Shown piece after piece: positions 1 to 9,900 of a stretch of 64,000 nucleotides of DNA (positions are counted from its first letter, which is position 1; every line of letters begins with the position of its first letter). The notes beneath the pieces were generated by a model. It searched no databases and was not told the DNA's origin. It saw nothing but the letters and a program-made list of their open reading frames with translations. This DNA is from Methylocella silvestris BL2 (GTDB lineage: Bacteria; Pseudomonadota; Alphaproteobacteria; Rhizobiales; Beijerinckiaceae), in contig NC_011666.1 of NCBI RefSeq assembly GCF_000021745.1, positions 4,241,431 through 4,305,430 on the forward strand, written 5' to 3'. The position numbers and the translations under genes were made by a program.

Positions 1-1010
1 AGCGCTCGGCGACCCTGAAGCCGGCGATTGTGATCAAGGGCTCCGACGGGAAGATCGGCAAGCTGCAGCGCGGCGGCGACGCGCGTTATCCGCTGCCAGT
101 CGAATCGATCATCGGCGTCGATCCGGGCGGCACGGTGCGCGCGGGCGACATCATCGCCCGCATCTCGATGGACTCGGCGAAGACGCGCGACATCACCGGC
201 GGTCTGCCGCGCGTCGCCGAATTGTTCGAGGCGCGGCGCCCGAAGGATCACGCGATTATCGCCGAGGCGTCGGGGACGGTCCAGTTCGGGCGCGACTATA
301 AGAACAAGACCCGCATCGCGATCATCCCGAATGAGGAAGACGCCGAGCCGATCGAATATCTGATCCCGAAAGGCAAACACATCCATCTTCAGGACGGCGA
401 TGTGGTCGAAAAGGGCGATTATATCGTCGACGGCAATCCTGCGCCGCACGACATCCTGGCCATCAAGGGCGTCGAAGAGCTCGCCGCCTATCTCGTCAAT
501 GAGATCCAGGAGGTCTATCGCCTGCAGGGCGTCGCCATCAACGATAAGCATATCGAGGTGATCGTCCGGCAGATGCTGCAGAAGGTGGATATCGTCGATC
601 CGGGCGACACCGACTTCCTCGCCAACGAGCAGGTCGATCAGGTCGAACTCGACGCCGCCAACACCAAGGCGCTGGAGGAGGGCGGCAAGCCGGCCACCTC
701 GACGCCGGTTCTGCTTGGCATCACCAAGGCGTCGCTGCAGACGCGGTCCTTCATCTCCGCCGCCTCCTTCCAGGAGACGACGCGCGTCCTGACCGAAGCC
801 GCCGTCAACGGCAAGGCCGATACGCTCGAAGGGCTTAAGGAAAATGTGATCGTCGGACGGCTGATCCCGGCCGGCACTGGCGCGGCCATGGCGAAGCTGA
901 AGCGAGTCGCCTTGATGCGCGACGAGCTGATCCTGGCGCAAAAGAGCGCGAGCGCGGCCGAGACGCCCGTGCCGCTGCTGCCCCCGGCCGAGGCCGCGCC
1001 GCAGGAATAG
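1..1010 (+). CDS. rpoC: RNA polymerase beta' subunit, C-terminal part
   Basis: This is the 3' portion of rpoC; the frame is open from the first base of the window, so the gene begins upstream. RpoC is the beta' catalytic subunit of RNA polymerase. The visible ~335 residues carry the family's C-terminal signatures: a segment with [13 protein letters not shown] (the conserved jaw/trigger-loop-distal region), EEGxxVEKGD-type beta-barrel sandwich hybrid sequence, [21 protein letters not shown], and near the end [19 protein letters not shown] followed by [16 protein letters not shown]. These motifs are nearly invariant in bacterial RpoC. A short acidic/proline-rich tail (about 25 residues) follows. 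A strong stem-loop with a T-run lies about 30 bp after the stop, so this is the last gene of its operon. Confidence 0.98.
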   Translation, partial: RSATLKPAIVIKGSDGKIGKLQRGGDARYPLPVESIIGVDPGGTVRAGDIIARISMDSAKTRDITGGLPRVAELFEARRPKDHAIIAEASGTVQFGRDYKNKTRIAIIPNEEDAEPIEYLIPKGKHIHLQDGDVVEKGDYIVDGNPAPHDILAIKGVEELAAYLVNEIQEVYRLQGVAINDKHIEVIVRQMLQKVDIVDPGDTDFLANEQVDQVELDAANTKALEEGGKPATSTPVLLGITKASLQTRSFISAASFQETTRVLTEAAVNGKADTLEGLKENVIVGRLIPAGTGAAMAKLKRVALMRDELILAQKSASAAETPVPLLPPAEAAPQE

Positions 1011-1039
1011 CTGCGCCTGCGACGAAGCAAGCAATCAGG

Positions 1040-1072
1040 AAGGAGCATGGCCTCGGGTCATGCTCCTTTTTT
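1040..1072 (+). terminator. Rho-independent terminator after rpoC
   Basis: A 10-bp perfect stem (AAGGAGCATG / CATGCTCCTT) with a 9-nt loop is followed by an uninterrupted run of Ts ending at 1072. It sits 30 bp past the rpoC stop and should end the rpoBC transcript. Confidence 0.9.
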
Positions 1073-1224
1073 GTCTCACGCGTAGCAGCAGGTGCCGTGG
1101 GACAAGCTTCGCGATAGTTTGATCGGGCAGAGTTTTGGCGAGCGGAATCCTCCTGCGTTTTTGCGTTTTCTTCGTCTCATGCGCGTGCCATTGTCGTCGC
1201 CGCAAGGGCAATCCGGGTTCCACC

Positions 1225-1998
1225 ATGCATGCAGCAAGGCGCAGCTTCGCAACTTTCGCCGCACTCCTCCTGATCGCCGCATCGGGCGCGCTGGCGCCGG
1301 AGCCTGCGCGCGCGCAATGGCGCAGCTATAGCGGCTATGAGGCCTATCCGTTCTATCCGCCGGCCCCTCTTCCGGCCTATCCCGACTATCCTTTGCCGCC
1401 GGGGGCGCGGCCCTATGGCTCACGACCCGTCGCCCGCGGCGGCGATCCCTATTATGGCGGCTATTATCCCGACCCCGAGTCGGGCGGCGAAGCTTATGAG
1501 CCCCATGGCGGCGACCCGAGGAGCTCGGAACTCGCGGTCAACCACAATCAGCGAACTGCGATGGTGGTGCCAAATCCCACCAATGAGCCGCCGGGCACGA
1601 TCGTCATCGACACCCATTCGCGTCATCTGTATCTGGTGCAGCCGGGCGGCCGGGCGATCCAATATGGCATCGGCGTCGGCCGCCAGGGTTTTGAATGGAA
1701 GGGGACCGCGCGGATCGGGCGCAAGGCCGAATGGCCGCGCTGGATTCCGCCGAAGGAAATGCTGGCGCGCCGGCCGGACCTGCCGGATTCGATGGATGGC
1801 GGCCTTGAAAATCCGCTCGGCGCGCGCGCGCTCTATCTCTATCAGGGCAACAAGGACACCTTGTTTCGCATCCACGGCACCAATGAGCCGAACACCATCG
1901 GGCAGGCGGTGTCGTCCGGCTGCATCCGGATGATGAACGCCGACGTCATGGATCTGTATGAGCGGGTCGGCGTCGGCGTGCGTGTGGTGGTGTTGTAG
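1225..1998 (+). CDS. Secreted L,D-transpeptidase (YkuD domain)
   Basis: A predicted periplasmic L,D-transpeptidase of about 257 residues that would make 3-3 peptidoglycan cross-links or attach proteins to the wall. The ATG at 1225 is chosen because it opens a clean signal peptide (MHAARRSF, hydrophobic core, cleavage near ARAQW); a longer frame from 1135 would bury that signal. Residues ~25-90 are Pro/Tyr/Gly-rich and low in complexity. The YkuD domain follows (NPTNEPPGTIVID, then IHGTNEPNTIGQAVSSGCIRM) with the conserved His and the catalytic Cys in SSGC. Its 3' 255 bp occur again at 4451-4706 as a truncated copy. A second, complete paralogue is encoded at 15178-15795. Confidence 0.9.
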   Translation: MHAARRSFATFAALLLIAASGALAPEPARAQWRSYSGYEAYPFYPPAPLPAYPDYPLPPGARPYGSRPVARGGDPYYGGYYPDPESGGEAYEPHGGDPRSSELAVNHNQRTAMVVPNPTNEPPGTIVIDTHSRHLYLVQPGGRAIQYGIGVGRQGFEWKGTARIGRKAEWPRWIPPKEMLARRPDLPDSMDGGLENPLGARALYLYQGNKDTLFRIHGTNEPNTIGQAVSSGCIRMMNADVMDLYERVGVGVRVVVL

Positions 1999-2010
1999 CC
2001 TGGCGACAGA
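1755..2010 (+). repeat. Direct repeat, copy 1 (3' end of L,D-transpeptidase gene)
   Basis: About 255 bp from GGAAATGCTGGCGCGCC to just past the stop codon recur in the same orientation at 4451-4706 with roughly ten mismatches by eye. The two copies bracket the acyltransferase gene. Confidence 0.92.
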
Positions 2011-2290
2011 TGCGATGAAGTCTCGTCGCGAAAGCGCCGCGTCAATTTGATCTTAAGCGCTCGCCGCGGCCTCCGTTCCCTGCGCCCGTGCAGTCGAGCT
2101 CAGCGCTCCCCATACTACTTTAATCGGCTCGCAGTCGGGCGCGTGCTTGCGCCAAAACTTTGAAAGGGACGATCAGGACGCGAGCGAGCCATCCTGTTTG
2201 GTTTTTTGGCTACTTTTCTCGCGCGGTCGCCGCGTGCAAAATTCGGATTGAGAATGGGCTATCCTTTTCCGCAAGAGCATTGGGTTCCGT

Positions 2291-4363
2291 GTGACGCTGC
2301 AAAGAGATCAAGAGCAAAACATTCCGCCTGCGTCTGGCCACCTTATTCACCCGAGGTATCGCCCCGATATTGATGGACTGCGCGCCGTCGCCGTTCTCTC
2401 CGTGGTTGCGTTTCATGCCTTCCCAAGCGAAATTGGGGGCGGCTTTGTCGGTGTTGATATATTTTTTGTCATCTCCGGATTCTTAATCGCCACCATCATT
2501 TTCAGCAGTCTTGAACGAGATGAGTTCCGCTTTTCTGAATTCTACAGCCGCCGTATTCGTCGTATTTTTCCAGCTCTCTTGGCGGTGCTGATAGCCTGTT
2601 ATGCATTCGGCTGGTTTGCGCTCACTGCGGGTGAGTACCAACAGCTTGGAAAGCATATTGCGGCTGGCGCCGGGTTTGTATCGAATCTGGTTCTGTGGAA
2701 TGAGAGCGGATATTTTGACGCCGCAGCTGAGACAAAGCCGTTGCTCCATTTGTGGAGCCTGGGGATTGAAGAGCAGTTTTACATATTCTGGCCGCTGCTG
2801 CTGTGGGCGGCATGGAAAAGACGATTTAACTTGCTGGCGATCACGGCCGGCGTGGCGCTGATTTCATTTTTGCTGAACCTTACAAAATATCGAAGCGACG
2901 GAGTGGCCGATTTTTACTCTCCACAAACCCGATTCTGGGAATTGCTTGCCGGGTCATTGCTTGCCTACATGACACAGCACGCCAATCATTTAAGACATAA
3001 GGTATGGCCGGGACTCCCGTTCGAGAAATTAGTTTATTCAAAGGCGGTCACTAATCGCAGTGTGGATTTACGCGATGTTCAATCCGTGTTGGGCGCTGTA
3101 TTAATAGCGGCGGGTGTTATATTTATAAATAAGGCAAGCAATTTCCCGGGAACATGGGCGCTCCTGCCAGTAATCGGCGCGGTGATGGTTATTTCCGCCG
3201 GAAAATCCGCATGGCTGAATCGCGTTATTCTATCTAATCGGGTGCTTGTCTGGATTGGTTTAATCAGTTTCCCGCTCTATTTATGGCACTGGCCGCTATT
3301 GTCCTTTGCCAGGGTAATTGAATCCGAAACGCCCAGCCGGTCGATCCGGATCGCTGCGGTGCTGATTTCGCTGATCCTGGCTTGGATCACTTACAGCGTG
3401 ATCGAGCGCCCGTTGCGCTTTGGCAAGAAAAATAGAGTGAAGGTGATTTTTCTTGCGGTTTCGATGCTCGTTGCTGGATACGTTGGCTACACAACCTTGG
3501 AAAGAAATGGCCTTCCATTCAGAAGCGGCGTCCAGGAATTCGAAGCAGCTTTGAGCTTTATGAAGTGGCGTGATGAAGATAATTCAGACGCTATTTGTCA
3601 GAAACGTTTTGAGCATAAATACTCTTATTGCAAATTGACGAATGACGCCGCCCCGACGATTGCGCTTATTGGCGATAGCTTTGCAAATAGCTACTTTCAG
3701 GGTCTATCAGAAGAATACAAGAGGACTGGCGACAATCTGGTGATGTTGGGCGCTCCCGGGTGCCCGCCGCTGCTCGATATAACGAGTGGGTTTGCCGGGC
3801 AGCGGGACTGGTGCAACTCAATGAGTAGCAATGCGATCAGAGAGGTCGCGGCGATCCCAAGCGTTCGCACCATTATTCTTGCGGCCAATTGGCATCTCTA
3901 CATCAACGGAGCCCGATTTCATCAGCATAACGAGAGGCCGTGGGAAATAAAGGCCAAGGATGCTGAAGGAAAAACAAATGACCAGGTGTTTTTTGAAAAA
4001 ATGAAATTGACGATTGAGTTTATAGGTAAGTCCGGGAAAAAACTAATAGTAATGAAGCAAACGCCTGAAATTAATATTGATCCGGCGACATGCGTAGCGA
4101 CACGGCCTCTTGCCATTCACAAAAAGGAGAAGAAATGCGCTGTGTCAGCGAAGATGGTCAAATCATATCTTTCGGAATATGAATCTGTTTTCGATTTGGC
4201 GCTGTCAAATAATGCGGACGTCGCTGTCTTGGATCCCTATTCATCGATTTGCTCCGAAGAGACCTGCATCGTAATGGATGGAGCGTATCCTATTTACAGG
4301 GATGACCTTCATCTCTCTTTGTATGGGTCAAAGTATATGGCGAGCAGACTGAAGTTATTTTAG
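2291..4363 (+). CDS. Acyltransferase 3 / SGNH surface-polysaccharide acyltransferase (OafA/OatA type)
   Basis: A 690-residue membrane acyltransferase likely to O-acetylate a cell-surface glycan. The N-terminal half is the acyltransferase-3 domain: YRPDIDGLRAVAVLSVVAFH and FFVISGFLI are hallmark motifs, followed by about ten membrane segments (to ~residue 400). The C-terminal ~270 residues are a periplasmic SGNH esterase-like domain with IALIGDSFANSY (nucleophile Ser block) and DDLHLSLYGS (catalytic Asp/His block). The start is a GTG at 2291; no better start lies nearby. Base composition is clearly AT-richer than the flanking genes and codon use differs (many ATT, AAT, TTA), which suggests acquisition. 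It sits alone between two direct repeats of a transpeptidase gene fragment. The exact sugar substrate cannot be inferred. Confidence 0.93.
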   Translation: MTLQRDQEQNIPPASGHLIHPRYRPDIDGLRAVAVLSVVAFHAFPSEIGGGFVGVDIFFVISGFLIATIIFSSLERDEFRFSEFYSRRIRRIFPALLAVLIACYAFGWFALTAGEYQQLGKHIAAGAGFVSNLVLWNESGYFDAAAETKPLLHLWSLGIEEQFYIFWPLLLWAAWKRRFNLLAITAGVALISFLLNLTKYRSDGVADFYSPQTRFWELLAGSLLAYMTQHANHLRHKVWPGLPFEKLVYSKAVTNRSVDLRDVQSVLGAVLIAAGVIFINKASNFPGTWALLPVIGAVMVISAGKSAWLNRVILSNRVLVWIGLISFPLYLWHWPLLSFARVIESETPSRSIRIAAVLISLILAWITYSVIERPLRFGKKNRVKVIFLAVSMLVAGYVGYTTLERNGLPFRSGVQEFEAALSFMKWRDEDNSDAICQKRFEHKYSYCKLTNDAAPTIALIGDSFANSYFQGLSEEYKRTGDNLVMLGAPGCPPLLDITSGFAGQRDWCNSMSSNAIREVAAIPSVRTIILAANWHLYINGARFHQHNERPWEIKAKDAEGKTNDQVFFEKMKLTIEFIGKSGKKLIVMKQTPEINIDPATCVATRPLAIHKKEKKCAVSAKMVKSYLSEYESVFDLALSNNADVAVLDPYSSICSEETCIVMDGAYPIYRDDLHLSLYGSKYMASRLKLF

Positions 4364-4421
4364 AGTATTTGACCACGTTCGCCGAAGCGCCCCGGCGTCA
4401 TAGAACGATTCAGCAAGACCT

Positions 4422-4694
4422 TTGCCAGCTGTGTTAACGCCAACCTTCAGGGAAATGCTGGCGCGCCGGCCGGACCTGCCGGATTCGATGGACGGCGGCC
4501 TTGAAAATCCGCTCGGCGCGCGCGCGCTCTATCTCTATCAGGGCAACAAGGACACCTTGTTTCGCATCCACGGCGCCAATGAGCCGAACACCATCGGGCA
4601 GGCGGTGTCGTCCGGCTGCATCCGGATGACGAACGCCGACGTTATGGATCTTTATGAGCTGGTCGGCGTCGGCGTGCGGGTGGTGGTGTTGTAG
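4422..4694 (+). pseudogene. Truncated duplicate of L,D-transpeptidase C-terminus
   Basis: From 4451 the frame encodes the last ~80 residues of the transpeptidase at 1225-1998 nearly unchanged, including IHGANEPNTIGQAVSSGCIRM with the catalytic Cys. It lacks the signal peptide and the first part of the YkuD domain. The first ~10 codons (from 4422) are unrelated sequence. It differs from copy 1 at only about four residues. Without export or a complete fold it is unlikely to work, so I treat it as a duplication relic, although it is still an open frame. Confidence 0.85.
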
Positions 4695-4706
4695 CCCGGC
4701 GATAGG
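4451..4706 (+). repeat. Direct repeat, copy 2
   Basis: Partner of the repeat at 1755-2010, in the same orientation and offset by 2696 bp. Similarity begins abruptly at GGAAATGC and fades about 12 bp after the stop codon. Confidence 0.92.
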
Positions 4707-4736
4707 CGCCGCTCTCTGCGGGAGAAGGTCTACCGA

Positions 4737-5348
4737 TTAACGTAGCTGCGCGAGCCAGACTGTGCGGCCGCCACAGCTTTGGTCCTCCGCGACATTCGCG
4801 ACGACATCAAACCCCTGGCTGTCGAGCAAATGCCTGTATTCTGCGGGGTCAAGGCTCGCATGATAAAGCGGCTCTCCTTCAAGTCGCCCGATGATTTCGC
4901 CCCGAGCGGGTCCGCTTGTGAACATCAAGGCGGCGCGCGGGGCCGCGTGAGCGCGAAATATTGGAAACATGCGCGTCTGATTGTCGGGGCTTAGATGGAA
5001 GAAGCTGTCCCAGGCAAGCAGCCCGTGAAAGTCGCGCTCAAGAGACAGGCGTCGCATATCCGCGACCATCGCCTCCTGCCCGGGGAGACGCGCCTGAAAC
5101 ATTGCGATCATGGCTGGCGAGGAATCAACGCCCATGACCCTGTAGCCGCGTTCGACCAGATAGTTCGCAATTGGGGCGCCGGCGCCGCAGCCCATGTCGA
5201 GCACGGATCTGCCAACCGCGACCAGGCTGCAAAAGCTTTCGAGCCACCCACGTTCATATAGGCGCCGGCCTTCACGCAGGCGCGCGCCTACCCATGCGTC
5301 CGCGTGCCGTTCATAAAGCCCGACGATCGCGTCGGCATCGGCGCTCAT
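4737..5348 (-). CDS. Class I SAM-dependent methyltransferase
   Basis: A 203-residue cytoplasmic methyltransferase. Motif I, VLDMGCGAGAPIANYL (residues ~49-64), binds S-adenosylmethionine, and the acidic end of strand 2 is GVDSS. The rest fits the small Methyltransf_11/25 fold, with GLLAWDSFFHLS in the motif IV region. No substrate-specific feature is visible. It is convergent with the transpeptidase relic and lies on the same strand as gltD, downstream of it, separated by 76 bp, so read-through from gltBD is possible. Confidence 0.85.
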   Translation of the reverse strand: MSADADAIVGLYERHADAWVGARLREGRRLYERGWLESFCSLVAVGRSVLDMGCGAGAPIANYLVERGYRVMGVDSSPAMIAMFQARLPGQEAMVADMRRLSLERDFHGLLAWDSFFHLSPDNQTRMFPIFRAHAAPRAALMFTSGPARGEIIGRLEGEPLYHASLDPAEYRHLLDSQGFDVVANVAEDQSCGGRTVWLAQLR

Positions 5349-5424
5349 GCAGATTTGATCCAGAGGAAGCGGCGCCGCCGGAGCCGCGTCGCATGCCCGT
5401 TGTTAGACTCGCGTGTTGATTAAC

Positions 5425-6843
5425 TCACCTCGGCAGCACGCTCGCGCCCATCAGGAACGTATCGACCGATTGCGCCGCCTGGCGGCCCTCGCGAATGGCC
5501 CACACCACCAACGACTGGCCGCGACGCATGTCGCCGCAGGCGAACACCTTGTCGAGCGAGGTTTTATAGCTCGTCTGATCGGCCGCGACATTGCCGCGCG
5601 GATCGAAGGCGACGCCGAGCGAAGCCAGCATCCCTTCCTGAACAGGGGAGACAAAGCCCATGGCCAGCAGGACGAGGTCGGCCCGGATGTCGAATTCGCT
5701 TCCGGGAATTTCCTTCAGTTTTTCATCGACATGGACGCAGACGATCTTCTTGACGACGCCGTCCTCGCCATGGATCGCTTTGGTGAGAACCGAGAATTCG
5801 CGTTTCGCCCCTTCTTCCTGAGATGAGGAGGTCCGCAATTTCAGCGGCCAGTTCGGCCAGGTCAAGAGCTTGTTCTCCTTTTCCGGCGGGATCGGCATGA
5901 TCTCGAGTTGGGTGACGGACAGCGCGCCCTGACGGATCGACGTGCCGATGCAGTCAGAGCCGGTGTCGCCGCCGCCGATGACGATGACATGTTTCGCTGC
6001 GGCAAGAATCGGCTCGTTGCTCTGGACAGGCTCCCGGCTGACGCGGCGGTTCTGCTGCGGCAGAAACTCCATCGCGAAATGGACGCCGGACAGGTCGCGG
6101 CCGGGGACCGGCAGATCGCGCGGCTTCTCGGCGCCGCCAGCGAGCACCACGGCGTCATAATCATTGACGAGCGTCGCCGCCTCGATGTCGATCCCGACAT
6201 TGACGTTGACGTGGAACTCGACGCCCTCGGCCTGCATCTGATCGACGCGGCGGTCGATGATATGCTTCTCCATCTTGAAGTCGGGGATGCCATAGCGCAA
6301 CAACCCGCCGGGCTTGCCGTTCTTCTCGAAGACATGCACCTCATGGCCGACGCGGGCGAGCTGCTGCGCGCAGGCGAGACCCGCGGGGCCGGAACCGACG
6401 ACGGCGATCTTCTTGCCAGTCTTCTTCGTCGCTATTTCAGGCGGCAGCCAGCCATTGGCCCAGGCTCGATCGACGATCGCGCATTCGATTGTCTTGATCG
6501 TCACAGGCTGGTCGTTGAGGTTTAGCGTGCAGGATCCCTCGCAAGGTGCGGGACAGACCCTGCCGGTGAATTCGGGGAAATTATTTGTCGAATGGAGGTT
6601 GCGCGAGGCCTCCTCCCAGTCCGAATGAAAGACAAGGTCGTTCCAGTCGGGGATCTGATTGTTGACGGGGCATCCGGTGTGGCAATAGGGAATGCCGCAA
6701 TTCATGCAGCGGGCCGCTTGATCCTTGGTCGCCTCTTCCGACAACGGAATGACGAACTCCTTATAATGGCGAATCCGGTCGGACGCGGGCGCATAGCGCC
6801 GGTCCCGCCGGTCAATCTCCAAGAACCCTGTCACCTTGCCCAT
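5425..6843 (-). CDS. gltD: Glutamate synthase (NADPH) small subunit
   Basis: The 472-residue beta subunit of NADPH-glutamate synthase; it passes electrons from NADPH via FAD and iron-sulfur clusters to GltB for glutamate formation from glutamine and 2-oxoglutarate. The N-terminus has the cysteine pattern [13 protein letters not shown] (residues ~46-58) and [11 protein letters not shown] (~95-106) for 4Fe-4S clusters. An FAD Rossmann motif ([10 protein letters not shown]) and an NADPH motif (GGGDTGSDC) follow. Length matches the family. It lies downstream of gltB on the same strand with a 155-bp gap, the usual gltBD order. Confidence 0.97.
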   Translation of the reverse strand: MGKVTGFLEIDRRDRRYAPASDRIRHYKEFVIPLSEEATKDQAARCMNCGIPYCHTGCPVNNQIPDWNDLVFHSDWEEASRNLHSTNNFPEFTGRVCPAPCEGSCTLNLNDQPVTIKTIECAIVDRAWANGWLPPEIATKKTGKKIAVVGSGPAGLACAQQLARVGHEVHVFEKNGKPGGLLRYGIPDFKMEKHIIDRRVDQMQAEGVEFHVNVNVGIDIEAATLVNDYDAVVLAGGAEKPRDLPVPGRDLSGVHFAMEFLPQQNRRVSREPVQSNEPILAAAKHVIVIGGGDTGSDCIGTSIRQGALSVTQLEIMPIPPEKENKLLTWPNWPLKLRTSSSQEEGAKREFSVLTKAIHGEDGVVKKIVCVHVDEKLKEIPGSEFDIRADLVLLAMGFVSPVQEGMLASLGVAFDPRGNVAADQTSYKTSLDKVFACGDMRRGQSLVVWAIREGRQAAQSVDTFLMGASVLPR

Positions 6844-6998
6844 AAAAGCCCCTTCGACGGCGTTTCCGTCCGCAACTCGCCTTGGTCACGTTTTGGCGCG
6901 CGTTCTGCCGCAAGGCTCGAATGCGCGCCGATCAACAAGCAGGATCCGCGCCTCTGTCAAGCCGGGCCGCCGGCTCGCCAGCGCGCGGCCGGCCCCCC

Positions 6999-9900
6999 CT
7001 ACATTCCGACTGCCGCCATCAATGTGCGGCCCTGATCCAGCTTCATCTCCTCGATGGCGCGGCGATATTCGACCGGCATCACCTTGCGGAATTTGTGCCG
7101 GTATTCGTCCCAATTCCCAAGGATCAGCTTCGCTCGCGCCGAGCCTGTGTATTCGGCATGATTTGAGATCAGCTGATGCAGGCGCTCGGCGTCGAAGCGC
7201 GTCATGTCGCCCATCACATCGACGAGCCCATGCGAGTCGAGATCGCCGCCCTGATGATAGCTGTCCTGCATCGCCTGTTCTTCTTCCTCGAGCGGCTGCA
7301 ACTCTACCATCGCCATGTTGCAGCGCTGCGCGAAATTTCCCGCTTCATCGAGCACATAGGCGATGCCGCCGGACATGCCGGCGGCAAAGTTGCGCCCCGT
7401 CGAGCCGATGACGACGACAACGCCGCCCGTCATATATTCGCAGCCGTGATCGCCGACGCCCTCGACCACCGCGACCGCGCCGGAATTGCGCACCGCGAAA
7501 CGCTCTCCGGCGACGCCGGAGAAATAACACTCGCCGGCGATGGCGCCATAGAGCGCAGTGTTGCCGACGATGATCGCCTCATCCGCGAGGACGCGCGATG
7601 TGGCCGGAGGCCGGATGATGATCTTGCCGCCGGACAGGCCCTTGCCGACATAGTCATTGGCCTGCCCGTCGAGCTGCAGCCTGACGCCGGCCGCGAGCCA
7701 GGCGCCAAAACTCTGCCCGGCGGTGCCCTTGGCGAAAATGCTGATCGTATCCGCCGGCAGGCCGGCATGCCCGTAGCGTTTGGCGATCTCGCCGGACAAC
7801 ATGCTCCCGGTCGCGCGATCGGTGTTGTGGATCGGCGTTTCGATCGTCACCTTGGTCCGCTCTTCGAGCGCGGGCGTCGCCTGCGCAATCAGCTTGCGGT
7901 CGAGCACCTTGTCGAGCCCGTGGTTCTGCGTTGTCGAGCGGTGGATCGTCTCGCCGGGCCCCGGCTCGGGCTTATGGAACAGTTTGGTGAAGTCGAGCCC
8001 TTGCGCCTTCCAATGTGTGATCGCCTTTTGCTTGTCGAGCATCTGCATCTGCCCGACCATTTCGTCGACAGTGCGATAGCCCATCTGCGCCATCAGACCG
8101 CGCACTTCCTCCGCGATGAAGAAGAAGAAGTTGATGACATGTTCCGGCAGGCCGACGAAGCGCTTGCGCAGCACCGGATCCTGCGTCGCGACGCCGACGG
8201 GGCAGGTGTTCAGATGGCATTTGCGCATCATGATGCAGCCCGCCGCGATGAGCGGCGCGGTGGCGAAGCCGAATTCGTCGGCGCCGAGCAGCGCCCCGAC
8301 GATGACGTCGCGCCCGGTGCGCAACCCGCCGTCGACCTGCACGGCGATGCGCGTGCGCAGGCGATTGAGGACAAGCGTCTGTTGCGTCTCGGCGAGCCCG
8401 ATTTCCCATGGGCTGCCGGCATGTTTGATGGAGGTCAGCGGCGAAGCGCCGGTGCCACCCTCATAGCCCGAAATGGTGACGTGATCCGCGCGCGCCTTGG
8501 AGACGCCCGCCGCCACCGTGCCGACGCCGATCTCGGAGACGAGTTTTACGGAGATCATCGCCGCCGGATTGACGTTCTTCAGATCGGTGATGAGCTGCGC
8601 CAGATCCTCGATCGAATAGATGTCATGGTGCGGCGGCGGCGAAATCAGACCGACGCCTTGCGTCGAATGACGCACCTTGGCGATCACCGCGTCGACCTTG
8701 TGGCCCGGCAGCTGGCCGCCCTCGCCGGGCTTCGCGCCCTGCGCCATCTTGATCTGGATCATATCGGCGTTCATGAGATATTCGGCGGTGACGCCGAACC
8801 GTCCCGAGGCGACCTGCTTGATCGCCGAGCGCATCGAATCGCCGTTCGGGAGCGGCTTGTAGCGATCCGATTCCTCGCCGCCTTCGCCTGTGTTCGACTT
8901 GCCGCCGATCCGGTTCATGGCGATCGCCAGCGTCGTATGCGCCTCGCGCGAAATCGAGCCATAGGACATGGCGCCGGTCGAGAAGCGCCGGACGATCGTC
9001 GCCGCCGATTCAACTTCCTCGATCGGAACCGGCGCGCGGCCGTCCTCTTCGGCCGTCTTGATGCGGAACAGCGACCGGATCGTCAGCGGATTGGCGGTTT
9101 CCTCGTTGAGCAGCGCGGCATAGGCCTTGTAGGCGTCCGAATTGTTGCCGCGCACGGCGTGCTGCAACAGGGTCACCGATTGCGGCGTCCAGGAATGCGC
9201 CTCGCCGCGGATGCGAAAGGCGTAATCGCCGCCGACGCCGAGCGCGTTGCGGTAGACCGGCGAATCGCCGAAGGCGTCCCTGTGGCGGCGCTCGGTTTCC
9301 TGCGCGATCTCTTTGAGCCCGACGCCGCCGATGTGAGTTGCGGTCCCGGTGAAATATTTGGCGACGAAATCGTCGGCGAGGCCGACGGCGTCGAAAATCT
9401 GCGCGCCGCAATAGGATTGATAGGTCGAAATGCCCATCTTCGACATGACCTTGAGGAGGCCCTTGTCGACCGATTTGATGAAGCGCTTGCACGCCTCATA
9501 GCCGTCGACTTCTTCGGGGAACTCGTCGGCCATCGCGGCCAGGGATTCGAAGGCGAGATAGGGGTTGATCGCTTCGGCCCCATAGCCGGCGAGCAGCGCG
9601 AAATGATGCACCTCGCGCGCCTCGCCCGTCTCGACGACGAGGCCGACCGAGGTGCGCAGCCCCTTGCGGATCAGATGATGATGCACGGCGGCGGTGGCGA
9701 GCAGCGCCGGAATCGGGATGCGGTCCGGGCCGGCGAGGCGGTCCGAAAGGATGATGATGTTGAAGCCGCCCTTCACCGCCTGGTCGGCGCGGTCGCACAG
9801 GCGCGCGATCGCCTCGCCCATGCCCTCGGCGCCGGCGTCCGCCTTATAGGTGATGTCGAGCGTCTTGGTGTCGAAGGCTTCCTCGAAATGGCCGATCGAG

